From: Apostichopus japonicus
Lineage: Eukaryota; Echinodermata; Holothuroidea; Aspidochirotida; Stichopodidae
Reading direction: 5' to 3'
Length of the DNA: 64,000 nucleotides
Assembly: GCF_037975245.1 (NCBI RefSeq)
Contig: NC_092569.1
Span: 33,501,668 to 33,565,667, forward strand
The notes under the pieces were generated by a model that searched no databases, was not told the origin of the DNA, and worked only from the letters and a program-made list of their open reading frames with translations. This document shows, piece by piece, positions 48,771 through 60,000 of this stretch. The position numbers and the translations under genes were made by a program. The number at the start of each line of letters is the position of its first letter. Within the stretch, counting starts at the first letter, position 1.

Positions 48771-50960
48771 GAATGTATATATTTTAACATTTTTTTACAT
48801 TTGAAACTAGAATATGGAATATTGAATCTATCAGGTGCTTTTTTTTACGGTGATGTTCCCTTTACTTGTGTTTCTGCTCTCGTCGAGTTGTGACTTTCTG
48901 AAACCCTTACTTTGTGGCAGCGAGACTGAGACACACCCAAATCTTTTTGTTTAATGGATTCGATTAAAATTGCATATTCTGACTGGAAACTAACTGCAAA
49001 CACGATTAATTGCAACAACAAATGAAGATATACCAGAGATGTTGACATATTTCACAAGGCAGGCCTTTCAATTGCGGCAACACCTTCATATCGTACGGCA
49101 CAGTATGTATACTGGCCTATAATAGAAACTAATCTTACGAAATATGACCAGTTAAGTTAAGTTAAGCATCTGAACTTGTTTTTGTCTTAAAGAATATTCT
49201 GTTGGCTTAAGTCGATTGCTGAATATGAATCTTACCGTGCAAACCACATCCTCATAGCTTTTTGTATTGTGAATATTCAATGTTTAAAATTTAGTGATAT
49301 TTCCAAACATCCAAATGAATCATGTTTCAAGGACAAATAAACAAGAAGGTTTATAGTAGTCTTAGTAAAGCTTCCAAAGAGCATTTTCCAAGATGATATC
49401 ACAGACCCCCTACCGTGATCCAACTTCCTGTAGTAGTTGAAGGTTTAGCCAGTCAAAAACGTTCATGGTATGATATTGAAATGGGGTTTTTAACTATCAG
49501 TGTGGAATAATTTATATGTTTACAATTGTCTGTCACCAGAATACCCTATTAAACATGTTTTCATTCAGTGAAACTGCACAAGCAGAACTTTGAATGAATC
49601 AATCATCCAGCTCCGTCTTCAAACAATTTCACCTGGGGTGTTCCCTAGCTTACTATGATCCTTTAAGATTGAAAGAAATATCTTTGGATATCAAGGTGAC
49701 CAATAATGAATACCAGAAATATTCTGTAGCTAACCAACTTACTAATGTGAGCTGCTTCGACTCAGATGGTAATGGTTAGAGATCCAGAAGTTATTTCTGT
49801 CTTAATTATTTTATGTCCTCCTTCTCACTCAGTTGGCGTGATTCCTCCTGCCCTTGCCTCTCACGCTACAGGACATCTTCTTTCGTTGCTGACGACAGTT
49901 GTTTAATGATAAAATGGAATATTTATATGATTACTATCTGAAAGATGATTACATTTTACATGTATTTTACATGATGTGGATTTTGTAACCCATTAGACTA
50001 ACAAACCGCAAACAGTTGATTTACCTGCCAGTCAATGGGCTATTCCAGTAGACTAATGAAGCATCTTCCTTTTGGCATTAAGCTTACACTCACCCTCATT
50101 TATAACGTATAATGATGGTAGCTTCAAACTTAACAGTATCTGCCCCCTCAACCCACCCCAATCTAACCCCACCCATGTGCCTCATAAAACCACCCTAACT
50201 TACAATTATTTGCCATTTGACACTGTCTCTAACACTTTACACCAGTAATGTTTTGTACTGTTAATTCCACTGTATTATTATGAAAAATTAACATCTCCAG
50301 TCTGCTGACTGGAATGTCGACTTTCTCCAGATAAACTTCCAGCCAAATAACGTAAATTTCATGACAAAGAAGGGTTTCTTACATTTAATCGCCATTTCAT
50401 TGTAGTATATAGTGGTGCATTCTGGAATTACAAACAATCAACTCAGCGTTTCAGAATGCAGTCATTTGTAACAGATATGCTACTGGTCTATGAGTTCACA
50501 CAAACTTTAAAATCCCAAACGTCTGGAATAAAAAGTTGCCACGTTTGTTCAGAGCATTGGTATTACTGTCTGCTGGCTTCTGCCAGGAGAACTATGCTGT
50601 TAAAAGCTTTAATACCTAACACATAAAATTTAATTTCATATTCATTCAGCAATTTCCATGACCACAGTCTGTCATGTCATTAAGATTTGGAAGACATAAT
50701 TTAACACTTGATTTTTACAAACACTTGGACAGCTTGGACCCTATAAGTATGGTCACCAACGATGGATATGAGTATTGAAATAATACTACTTTGGAGAGGG
50801 GGAACGCAGAAGGTGGGGGATTGAAATTACTTTATGTTGAACACACATTTATGGACTGACATTTGAATGGTTAAGCCAAATAGCTACATTGTAATGAAAC
50901 TATGCCTTGGAACAAACTTGATGTAAGGCAAATTGCTCTTACACAACAATGCAGGACAGA
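48771..50960. other. no gene recognised
   Basis: AT-rich intergenic sequence, with a C-rich patch near 50135-50205. Short ORFs lack recognisable domains. Confidence 0.5.
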
Positions 50961-50963
50961 AAG

Positions 50964-51137
50964 TCACCCATGCAAAGAATATAGCAGCCCCAGCACTGAC
51001 AAGTCAAAGGCAGACAGGATGCCTTTCACTTCGATAGCTGTCTCAGGACGTATCTTATTTGGGTCAGTTTCCATGACTCGTCTTTTCAAGACTTCCTTTC
51101 CAGTCTTACCTATCAGTGCTTGCATTTTCTCCCAATC
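50964..51137 (-). CDS. possible terminal exon of unknown minus-strand gene
   Basis: After the acceptor TATTTTACAG the frame reads DWEKMQALIGKTGKEVLKRR, then METDPNKIRPETAIEVKGIL and a hydrophobic end, with a stop at 50964-50966 (or a donor GTGACT at 50967). Composition is protein-like. The DW...LIG...D-NKI pattern recalls, weakly, the helical region before the dynein heavy chain stalk, but spacing and later residues do not fit well. Confidence 0.35.
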   Translation of the reverse strand, partial: DWEKMQALIGKTGKEVLKRRVMETDPNKIRPETAIEVKGILSAFDLSVLGLLYSLHG

Positions 51138-51341
51138 CTGTAAAATACCAGAGTAAAATGGTTTTATGTCTACAAATGAGGCTAATGTAATAACGATCAA
51201 TTCTTGTTCACTTAGTCTTGCGTTTACCAATATGGAGAGTCGTCATCCAATCAAATACAATCAACAATACAACAAGTAGCTTTGCAAAAGGTTGCCCTCA
51301 TGGTAAGTAGCTATCTTTGCCACAGTCTTTCAGACACTAAC

Positions 51342-51439
51342 TGTTGTAAAGAAGTCATCATCGTTACCCCACTTGATACCCGTACCAGATTGCATGGTTT
51401 CTAATGAACTATCATCGTATTTCACCACTATGTATGTTG
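51342..51439 (-). CDS. possible internal exon of the same unknown gene
   Basis: Acceptor TTTTTTACAG, donor ACA|GTTAGT, ends in phase 0 and so joins the 51137 exon in frame. Reads TYIVVKYDDSSLETMQSGTG, then IKWGNDDDFFTT. Family not recognised. Confidence 0.3.
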
Positions 51440-51718
51440 CTGTAAAAAAGGTTTGACATTCAATTCAATTAAACATGATAGATGAATAAAAAAGAAAAAT
51501 TGCACAACGTTTGCAAAAAAGTCAAATAAGTAATACTAAAGGATCAAACAAGTTTAGGAACTGTGAAATGGACACCAATGTTTTTGAACATTTTAATTTT
51601 GGTTTCCTTCTCATTTCTGTTGCTTCCTGATTCGAGGTCAATCATATTTACAAAGCATTCCTATCAACATAAAGCATTATTTCAAAGTATCATGGAAATA
51701 AAAATATGTCCTTTTTAC

Positions 51719-51765
51719 CCGTTTTAGAATGTTTTCAACTTTATTCAGGTCACAATCCGTGTTGG
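51719..51765 (-). CDS. possible small exon of unknown gene
   Basis: Acceptor AAATTAG, donor CGG|GTAAAA. Reads NTDCDLNKVENILKR. It ends in phase 0 whereas the next candidate exon needs phase 1, so either an exon is missing or one call is wrong. Confidence 0.2.
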
Positions 51766-52239
51766 CTAATTTTAAACAAAGCATGAAAAACAGTTATTAA
51801 TAAAAGAAAAAGGTAGAAAATGATCTAACTTTACTTTCTTTCCTGTCCCAAACATTTTATTAGTATTTCCTCTACTACTGTCTTGCAAAGTATATGAGTA
51901 TGGTATTAAGATAACTTCTATCATCACGAAAATTGTAATTATTCTTACAGTCTTCAGGGTGAAATATGTCACCATGTGACGACCTACAATAGCTATAGAG
52001 CACTCCGGTTAGACTTCAGCAACCCCTGGTTCTATTGTATTTCTTTGAAAATATTTTCTGAGGATATCCTTTAATTTAAGGATATTTTTCTCCATTAAGA
52101 CGGGTTCCCATCTTCTGCTTCTTCTTATTTTTTGACATATTGTTGGCAACCAAAATAAAAAATATGATATTCAAAAACTTATAAAAGCTAATTAATGTCT
52201 CTTCTTTGATCACATTTGGTTTAATTAAATGGGAACAAA

Positions 52240-52323
52240 TTACAAATCTTCTTCTTTCTCGGCTTGTTTTATAGCCTCTTGAACTTTCCCTACTTCCTCT
52301 TCTTTCGCCAGCTCTGCTGCCCT
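52240..52323 (-). CDS. possible coiled-coil exon of unknown gene
   Basis: After TAATAG the frame reads RAAELAKEEEVGKVQEAIKQ and AEKEEDL before TAA, an alpha-helical charged segment. A donor (TTT|GTAATT) just before the stop could carry it onward. Repeat-derived chance coding cannot be excluded. Confidence 0.25.
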   Translation of the reverse strand, partial: RAAELAKEEEVGKVQEAIKQAEKEEDL

Positions 52324-52348
52324 CTATTAGCCAAAACTTAATATACAA

Positions 52349-53066
52349 TGTTTAATAATGACCTAATTTAAATAAAATGACGAGATAAACTTTTAATTTT
52401 AGCAAACTTTGTTAAATTTGTAAAATAGACAATGATTGTATCAAGTATTGCATTTCTCATTTTCTTCTGACGGGTACTTTACAAAACAACTAGATAATTC
52501 TTGAGATTTATTGTAAAACTTATTTACTGAAGTTAGTTTGTTCGAAATTTCTGTCAACTCTGCAATTTCTCAACGGTTGAATTTTTGTCGCATGAAATAA
52601 TTGGTTAAATATGATGTCAAATTTTACCCAAAAAATTGGGAAATATGTTTCTTTTACGTGTCGAAATTCGGCTATACACTATTCAAAGGGGAGGTCTAAA
52701 AGAATTCATATTTCAGAGTAAAGTGTAAATTACAGACAAAACAGCACTATCATAGTTTCTGTTCCGCGCCCGAAAAAGGACAGCTCACATGGGAAATCCT
52801 GTTTTCTTTTCTTCCAACTATAGTCACTCCAGAAATAAGGAGGAATACTTCCAAAATTTGGTTCATGCTTCTCTTTTTTTTAACATTCCTACTGAATGCG
52901 CTCAAAACTTAATGTAGGGCATGACAAAAAAAATCGACTTTTATCGAAACGTTCCAATTCTTACTACCACCGTATCCCAAAATGTCAACCAGTTTTGAGT
53001 TGACGCTTGTATTGATATCATTTTGCATAACAAATACAGCCTGTACTATGATAGGCAATTCAAATT
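52349..53066. other. no gene recognised
   Basis: AT-rich spacer before the Harbinger-like element. Confidence 0.5.
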
Positions 53067-54298
53067 TAAAGTCCCAGTCACATCTCACCGGATTGCAATA
53101 ACGGAGAGGGAACAAAGACAAAAAATGGCACTCCGTTGATGTACGGTAGTGTCCGTTTAGTCTGCGGTTCTCCTCCGTCCGTCTACGTTTCATTAACGGT
53201 GAGGTCCGGTTTGTCCGGCGTCGATTTTGAACATGCACAAAACTTGGAACGGACATCCACCGAAAAAAGTCTCCGTTATTAATTCGTTACTATTCCGTTA
53301 AGCTTCCGTTTTATCAGTTTTTCATGCGTTTTGTTCGTTCTGTATGCGTTTGGCATACTGTATTTCTCCGTTCGTCTTTGGTTATTGCTATTGCTCACCG
53401 GATCATTAACGGACAAAGAACGGATGAAACGTAGAAGTACAGTACCTATACCGTATATTCGACGGACGCTAACGTAGAAATAACGGAAGTGTAAAGGAAT
53501 AGAACTGACAATGAACAGATAGGTAACGTACGTTACACGGAAGAAACGGAAGAACTCAGGCCAGAAAAGTATAACAGACGGACATAGAACGGAGATGCAG
53601 CGTACTTCCACCTTGTCCACTCCCAGCCTTCCACGCCTCATTCTGCTCCTATAACCTCTACCGTCAACACCTACATCATGGACCCTTCAGAAAGATTAAG
53701 CTTCACACCACAGTGTCAGTTTTACAAGCACAGATGCTTATCATTGAAGCCAATATCAAGAACTATGAACAAGTCAAGAAGAGACGGAAGAGACGTGCTC
53801 GGCGTAAATGCTGGTCTAGGGCCTGGCTTGGTCCACAGAGAAGACGGCAGTTTAGTCTTTATGACCAACTAACGCAGTAGCTGCGAATGGAAGACCAAAA
53901 TCTTTCATCAACTTCATGAGGATGCCCCCTGATATCAAGGCACTCCGGAGGCCCAGGTTTTAGACCGTTTCTTCTCCGTTACTAGTCCGGTATGTCCGTT
54001 ACTTTTCCGGTACTCCTACGTTTTGTATTTTCTTTATCCGTTAATTGTCCGTTGTAATTTCGTTACTATCCGTTGATGTTCGTTAGTACGTTCGTTGTTC
54101 TTCCGTTGTTTTCCGTTGTTCGTCCATTGCTGTCCGTCCCTTGTACGTTTGTAATCCGTTTCACCGTTGAACTTCCGGTACGTTGCAATCCCCAGATGCA
54201 TGCGCGACAACTTTTGCCAACGGAAATAACCGGATGACTGTTTTTCGCGCGGACTCTTGTCCGTTCGTGCAATCCGGTGAGATGTGACTGGGCCTTAA
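53067..54298 (+). mobile_element. non-autonomous PIF/Harbinger-like transposon
   Basis: The element runs 53070-54295, flanked on both sides by TAA, the usual 3-bp Harbinger target. Terminal inverted repeats begin AGTCCCAGTCAC and AGGCCCAGTCAC and contain a perfect 25-bp match. Wide subterminal regions are packed with CCGTT/ACGGA words, inverted between the two halves. The centre keeps a broken transposase N-terminus, so the copy cannot move by itself. Confidence 0.8.
53773..53963 (+). pseudogene. remnant of Harbinger transposase N-terminus
   Basis: Reads KKRRKRRARRKCWSRAW, then RRRQFSLYDQL, an in-frame TAG, then after a frame change KSFINFMRMPPDI. The basic cluster, W-x-x-x-W, 'LYDQL' and 'F-x-N-F-x-R-M-x-P' are the order of blocks before the DDE domain in PIF/Harbinger nucleases. 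One stop and one frameshift break it. Confidence 0.6.
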
Positions 54299-55255
54299 GA
54301 CACACAAAATTGTTCTGACGTCCGTACAAGGACGGGCTTAAGGTGCGGGGCCTACGGTAAGTAGTGTCAGAGATCTTAGAAGCAATATGATTCTATCATT
54401 ACCATTATTTCAACTACATTAAGGTGCTTTCTAAAATGCTAACTATTGCAAGAAACTTTGGGGACAGGGCAAGTACTTCTCCCGTGGTCCCAATGGCCCC
54501 GGCCTTGTTTATATAAACGATATCAAACATTTACAAATACATATTAATACTGGTAGGTAGGTATACACATTTATCTCCTTTCCCAGTGATCTTATATTAA
54601 ATACGACAATCCAGTGCCGTACGACTCACGGAACTTTGTCTAGAAGTATCAATAACTGACTCGAAGTTAACTTGTCGAGGTAAATATCTTTCTAAGGAGA
54701 CTATATCTAAAGAGAGAAACCTGATTAGCAGATCACACCGTGCTTTAAAATTAGCTAGCCTATCCAATATCATATATCATAGCTATTTATTCTTTTGTCA
54801 AATTTCTTTGCCATCCCAATTTTCACACCGCAAGTCCTGTGTGAATGGGGGAGAGTGTACATTCCATCTACCCCTGGCTACGCCACTGTCACCGAAATAA
54901 TACTTTGGTGTAGGCATGCTGGTACTCATTTAATCATTATTGCTAGAACATTACGGGCAGTTGTCATCCGTTGGCTAATACTGTTGGGAACCAACCCTCA
55001 GGACTCTCCTGAGAAATGCTGGCCAGGGATATATTAACTGCTTGAACTACCTATAGCTACGCCTTTCAATATATAAAAGGTTTATGTCCAAGCAAATTAT
55101 GATATGAATGTACCATATGTACCAAACGTATAAAGAAGATATGGATGTAAATCCTATAGTTCATTTAAAAGTCCTTGTCCAATAAAACAGCTGACATTGC
55201 AATGAGATGTGAGAATACTCGATCCAGCAAACAGGATGTGACGTAGGCAGTATAA
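54299..55255. other. no gene recognised; one hAT-type end relic
   Basis: CTGGCTACGCCACTG at about 54876-54890 is a right-hand hAT-type terminus without a visible partner. The rest shows nothing clear. Confidence 0.4.
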
Positions 55256-55328
55256 AACAAGGAAGTATTGTTCATACAGTATGCCGCTTCACAACTATTC
55301 GAAACGGTGTTAATAAGATATTTGTACA

Positions 55329-55367
<39 letters not shown>

Positions 55368-55467
55368 TAGATAGATAGATAGATATATGAGAATGTATAC
55401 AAATATATATTTAACACCGTTTCGAATTGTTTTGCAGCGGTATACTGTATGAACAATACTTCTTTGT
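55256..55467. repeat. large palindrome with TA/GATA centre
   Basis: Arms of about 70 bp (from GGAAGTATTGTTCATACAGT on the left to its complement on the right, including CGAAACGGTGTTA/TAACACCGTTTCG) are nearly perfect inverted repeats around a (TA)n-(GATA)n core. It may be a MITE whose centre expanded. Confidence 0.85.
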
Positions 55468-55599
55468 TGGGAGCAGGTGGTGGGTTTGGTGCACAATTAG
55501 GGCTATTTTGATTACCACATCTTTTAGAGATGTGTCCAACATGATGAAAAAAAAATGGAAAAAGAAAACCCTATAGTGTGTTATTGGTGATAATGTGTA

Positions 55600-56265
55600 G
55601 ATGCACTATATATTAGTTCATACATTTGTATGGTGTAGAAGAGTCCATATAATGTGTATATTGTACACCGTAATGCATACATAGTGTATGGTATATGCTT
55701 GTTCATACGGTGTGTATAGAGTATACATAATTCATACAATGTGTATACTTTAGACTAGTTCATACAGAGCGTAAAGTGTAGACTATAGTTCACATTGTGT
55801 ATAATTCGTGCAGTGTGTATATTGTATATACTATATCACACCTTGAATATAGTGAATACTATTACATACGGTGTGCATAGTGTGGACTAGGTTATACCTT
55901 CCATATAGTGTAGACTAGTCAATACAGTGTCTAAAGTGTAAACTATAGTTCACATCGGGTATAGTTTTTATAGTTTGTATCGTATAGATCAGATCATACC
56001 TTGAATATAGTGTAAACCAGTTCATACAGTGTGCTTATTGTACACTAGATCATAAATTGTGTAGTGTAGACTAGTTAATGTAGTGTTTAACTTATATACT
56101 ACATCATACAGTGCGTAAAGTGTACACTATTTCAAACAGTTTGAAAATTGTAGATTATTCCTTGCATGATTGATAGTGTAGTATAACTCATACAGTACAT
56201 TTCACTGTTTACACGATATAGTGTACCAGTTCATGCATGTTATAAAGTGCTGACTAGTCCAAGTA
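55600..56265 (+). repeat. degenerate minisatellite, about 34-bp unit
   Basis: Roughly twenty diverged copies of a unit like TAGTTCATACAGTGTGTATA followed by GTGTAGACTA. Unit length drifts, and no copy matches another exactly over its full length. Confidence 0.8.
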
Positions 56266-56954
56266 GTTCAATAACACTTCCATTCATCCATTCATCCAGT
56301 CGACACTTCTTGATTTTTTTCCTGCCAAAAAAAAGCGTTGTAACGTAGCTAACGTAGCAAACTGAATATCGAAATGACATCTTAACCACAATCAGCAAAA
56401 TCAGCATTCTGACTCTTTTTATCGACTAGGTTGCCTGAACGTTGTTTAACACACCACTACAAAACCCTTGAACATGAACCATGCTAAATATTATATGCAT
56501 TAAAAGCGACCAAAAAGCTAAAATATATTAACAGTTATTGAATTTGCAATACCATTGCTGTCCTTGGAACTAGAGACACGCTGTTCGTTAGCTATGCAAT
56601 ACGTGGTTTAAATAGTTTTATTGGAGCAAGGACAATTCAACATTATGCAACTGAAGCTTACTATTGACTAAAATCTCAAGATATAGATAGCTGTACATAA
56701 TATTAAGTTGGATTGCGCATGTCGAATAGTCTTTTTTACATACAAGCCAAAGAATACTATATATGTGCAGTACGTTTTGTATAAGCTGTTCAACTAATCA
56801 TGTTTCAAATAAAACGATGGCATTAATGGACATCCATACTACTTCGGTCATTCCAATGAGGTGTTGGTAACCCCTAAATGGATACTCTGTGTCATTTGTC
56901 ATCTTGCCCTTCATCGAATATATTTCAGCGTGGCATTTCTTCAAACCCGAAATC
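56266..56954. other. upstream region of fibrinogen-related gene 3
   Basis: AT-rich, with no clear core promoter. A GTATAAGCTG at about 56779 is the best TATA-like candidate, 176 bp before the start codon. Confidence 0.3.
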
Positions 56955-57020
56955 ATGGAGAATTTTTTCAAAGTTTGTTTAACTGTTTTGACGATTTGGA
57001 ACTTGTTTGGAACAGAAAAG
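56955..57020 (+). CDS. gene 3 exon 1: signal peptide
   Basis: MENFFKVCLTVLTIWNLFGT and EK, then GTAAGT. 22 codons, phase 0, as in gene 2, but the sequence is unrelated. The overlapping longer ORFs start upstream or in other frames and do not end properly at the donor. Confidence 0.75.
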
Positions 57021-60000
57021 GTAAGTATTTTAATTTTTTTAATTTGTTTAAAAAAATATACGACTCTATTGAATATCTTCTGACTGTTTCAAGTTTTGAA
57101 AGCTAAGTCGCATCAATGTGCTGCTGCGCCAATCTTATTAAAGTTAAATGTTAATACAAACTGAGTGTTAGCATCTTACAAGAAATAGATAAACACGGAT
57201 TAAAATACTTAATGACATTCAGTAAGAAAGCCTTCAATTTAAATACTGAGTATTTTCAACTTCGCTAAAGGACAACTGTGTTTCGCCTTAAAACATAACG
57301 TTCTAACTGAATAATATATACATAACAACTTTGTTCTTTAAAAAGTGCTTTCATGTACATTACTAAGAATAAAAGCCAATTATACACCTCATTTTTTTTT
57401 GTTACGCACCAATTTGTAATCAATAACGTTTCGTGATGTGGCCAGGTAAAAATATACTTTTTCATATTTCGAGTATACAGCTTACCAATATCACGTACAT
57501 AACGTCAGCGCACAAGGTTCCCCTCAAATATCCAACCCCACTGTTTATCCGTATACCAACACGTTACAACAATCCTTGATTACATTTTCCAAATTATTGA
57601 GCTTTGATTCACATGTTTTTCATTTTAGTTTGAATTCATGCTCCATATGCCATTTTTCTCTCTTCTAGAATAATAACTAAATGCGAAACAGTAACATTCA
57701 GTTATTTCAAGATTCATAATTTCAAATATAAAAAAAAAAAATCAATCATGCGATTCCCCTATCGAAACAGAGCTTTACTCTTTGTATGGGTAATATACAA
57801 TATTCTCCTATGCAGTCTAAAGTTGAACAGATGTTTTATAAAGGCTTTGCTATTTTTAAATAAACTGTATACCTATAACGTATAACTTGAGTCTAATCTG
57901 TACAAAGGCAACTTCCCTTGTCGGTTCTGTTATTTTGATATGATTTCCGAGCAGTTATGTTATTCATTGTCCTTTTTCAAGTTGTCGGTATTAAATTTTA
58001 AAGTAACATTAACGTTTGATAATCTAAAAACAAAGACAACATTTCTATGTCAAAATACCAGTACAAAGATAATTAAGTTAGCCTATACATATCTCAATAG
58101 TAAACAGTATTATAGATACTGTGAACACAACTAATATAATGATATGGTACATTCTTTTAGTATGATATCTTAACTTTAAAAAAGTGGAAGGTTCCATTCT
58201 TTGTAATCAAATTTGAAGACATTTTCAATTTAAGTTTGGTGATATTGCTGCAGCGAACTATCATCTAAACGCAAAATTTTGCAGCTCGAAAATGTATAAA
58301 GAGTGCCGAAATGGTTACATCCTTCACATTCTCATAGATATCAATTGTTAAGATATCATTATTTATGTAGCTATGTTTGGCAAACAGTCTGCAACAAACA
58401 ATAACGATATTTGTTATATGTTATATGATCCATCTTTTTAGCCACATATTCAAGGAAACAAGGTTGATAAACATTAAAACTAACTGCATTACATGTCAAT
58501 CTAACTTAAAGAAATGTATCAAGGTTATATAAATATAAACATATGGACGGGATTATTGCTGAATATCATAAACTTACGTTACTCAAGTTTATTGCAGTAC
58601 AAAATTAGCAAAGAAAAAAAGACTGCCACAAAGCCCAAACATTGACAATTACCTTTTTGTGAGTGCTACGTCTATTTTCAGACACTAATATATGGCTTTA
58701 AATTGCTTTCACGAAAGAATGGTATGCGATCATAAGAGATATCTCTTGCGCTTTAAGTGTCTAGCCAACGGTGTTTTCCTGATTCCATGTTTCTTTTCTC
58801 ATCTATATTGTTATTTGCTTCCAGTAAATATAATTTAGATACTGTTTGATCTTAATTAATAGAACCGTTTGACCGCACATTCGCAAAGATACTGGATATA
58901 CGAGTAGAAAAACTTTAAGACATGATGAAGTTTGTAAAATAAAATCTATATCGCCTGCATTTTGAAGTGACAGTTAAATTAGATAGATTTCAAACTATAG
59001 AGTATATGTATTTCCTCAATAATTGAGTTGTAAAGAGAAGTAATATAACATAACCAAAAGTAACTGCGTGATAGCAACTCAGATTTAATGTCGTATTACA
59101 ATACCAATGTAAGGGGGAAACGAAAGGACGAAAATAAATTAAGAACGGAAAACTTAAATCTGAATTTATGATACCTCGTTACCAAACCGAAGATCTATAT
59201 TTAAAAAATAGGTGCTCGTATTAATAAATCAATTAAAATATTAAACAAAGAATTTACTTTCTTCTAAATACACATATGATCATTGTCCTATTGTTCTAAT
59301 TCTTATGAGTTAAAATGAAATACCTATCAAGTATTGTTTGTCAAATTTGTGCGACATATTTAACTATCTATCACTTAATTACGTGTCGCGCTATTATAAA
59401 ATGTTCTTAAAAGTTAATCTAGTAAGTGGAATCGATTTTGGCGATGATAATAACAACTAGTAGTAATGTAAAAGCATTATTGAAAAAAAAATACTGTGAC
59501 ACGAACATGATATTCAATCAAATAAACTGGAAGAAAAAAAACAACAGAAAGTCGATTTCAAATGCCATAGACGTTACTTATACGTATAAGTTGTTTTATA
59601 ACTGATGTTTCTTTTATAAAATCTTACAAGTTGCCATTTTGGTACTTTTTGAATACTTTCTTCCAATCATTCGAAGAAATATAATTATAATAATTTAGAT
59701 GTAAGCTATAGTTGGATCTCTCGTTTATACCCTTTAAATTTCAAAACCAACCATTAAAACGAATCATTGTGAGGGCTAAATGTGGATAAAAGCGAATAAT
59801 AGTTAGCCTCTTTGTGTAAAATCAGACACAATATAAAACTCCTAAAAAGACCATTTTTTAGTAAGTTTGAAATCAAGTCAAACTACCAATTATACAAAGA
59901 AAATTGTTTTAAAATCTACATAAATGCCTTGTCAAACTTGTCAAAAAGTTAATTTCACTCAATTTCACCACAAATTTTAATTTTTTTTTTTTTTTTTTTT

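Noticed and set aside
53279-53641. 120-codon minus-strand ORF
   Set aside because: Created by CCGTT-rich subterminal repeats of the Harbinger-like element.
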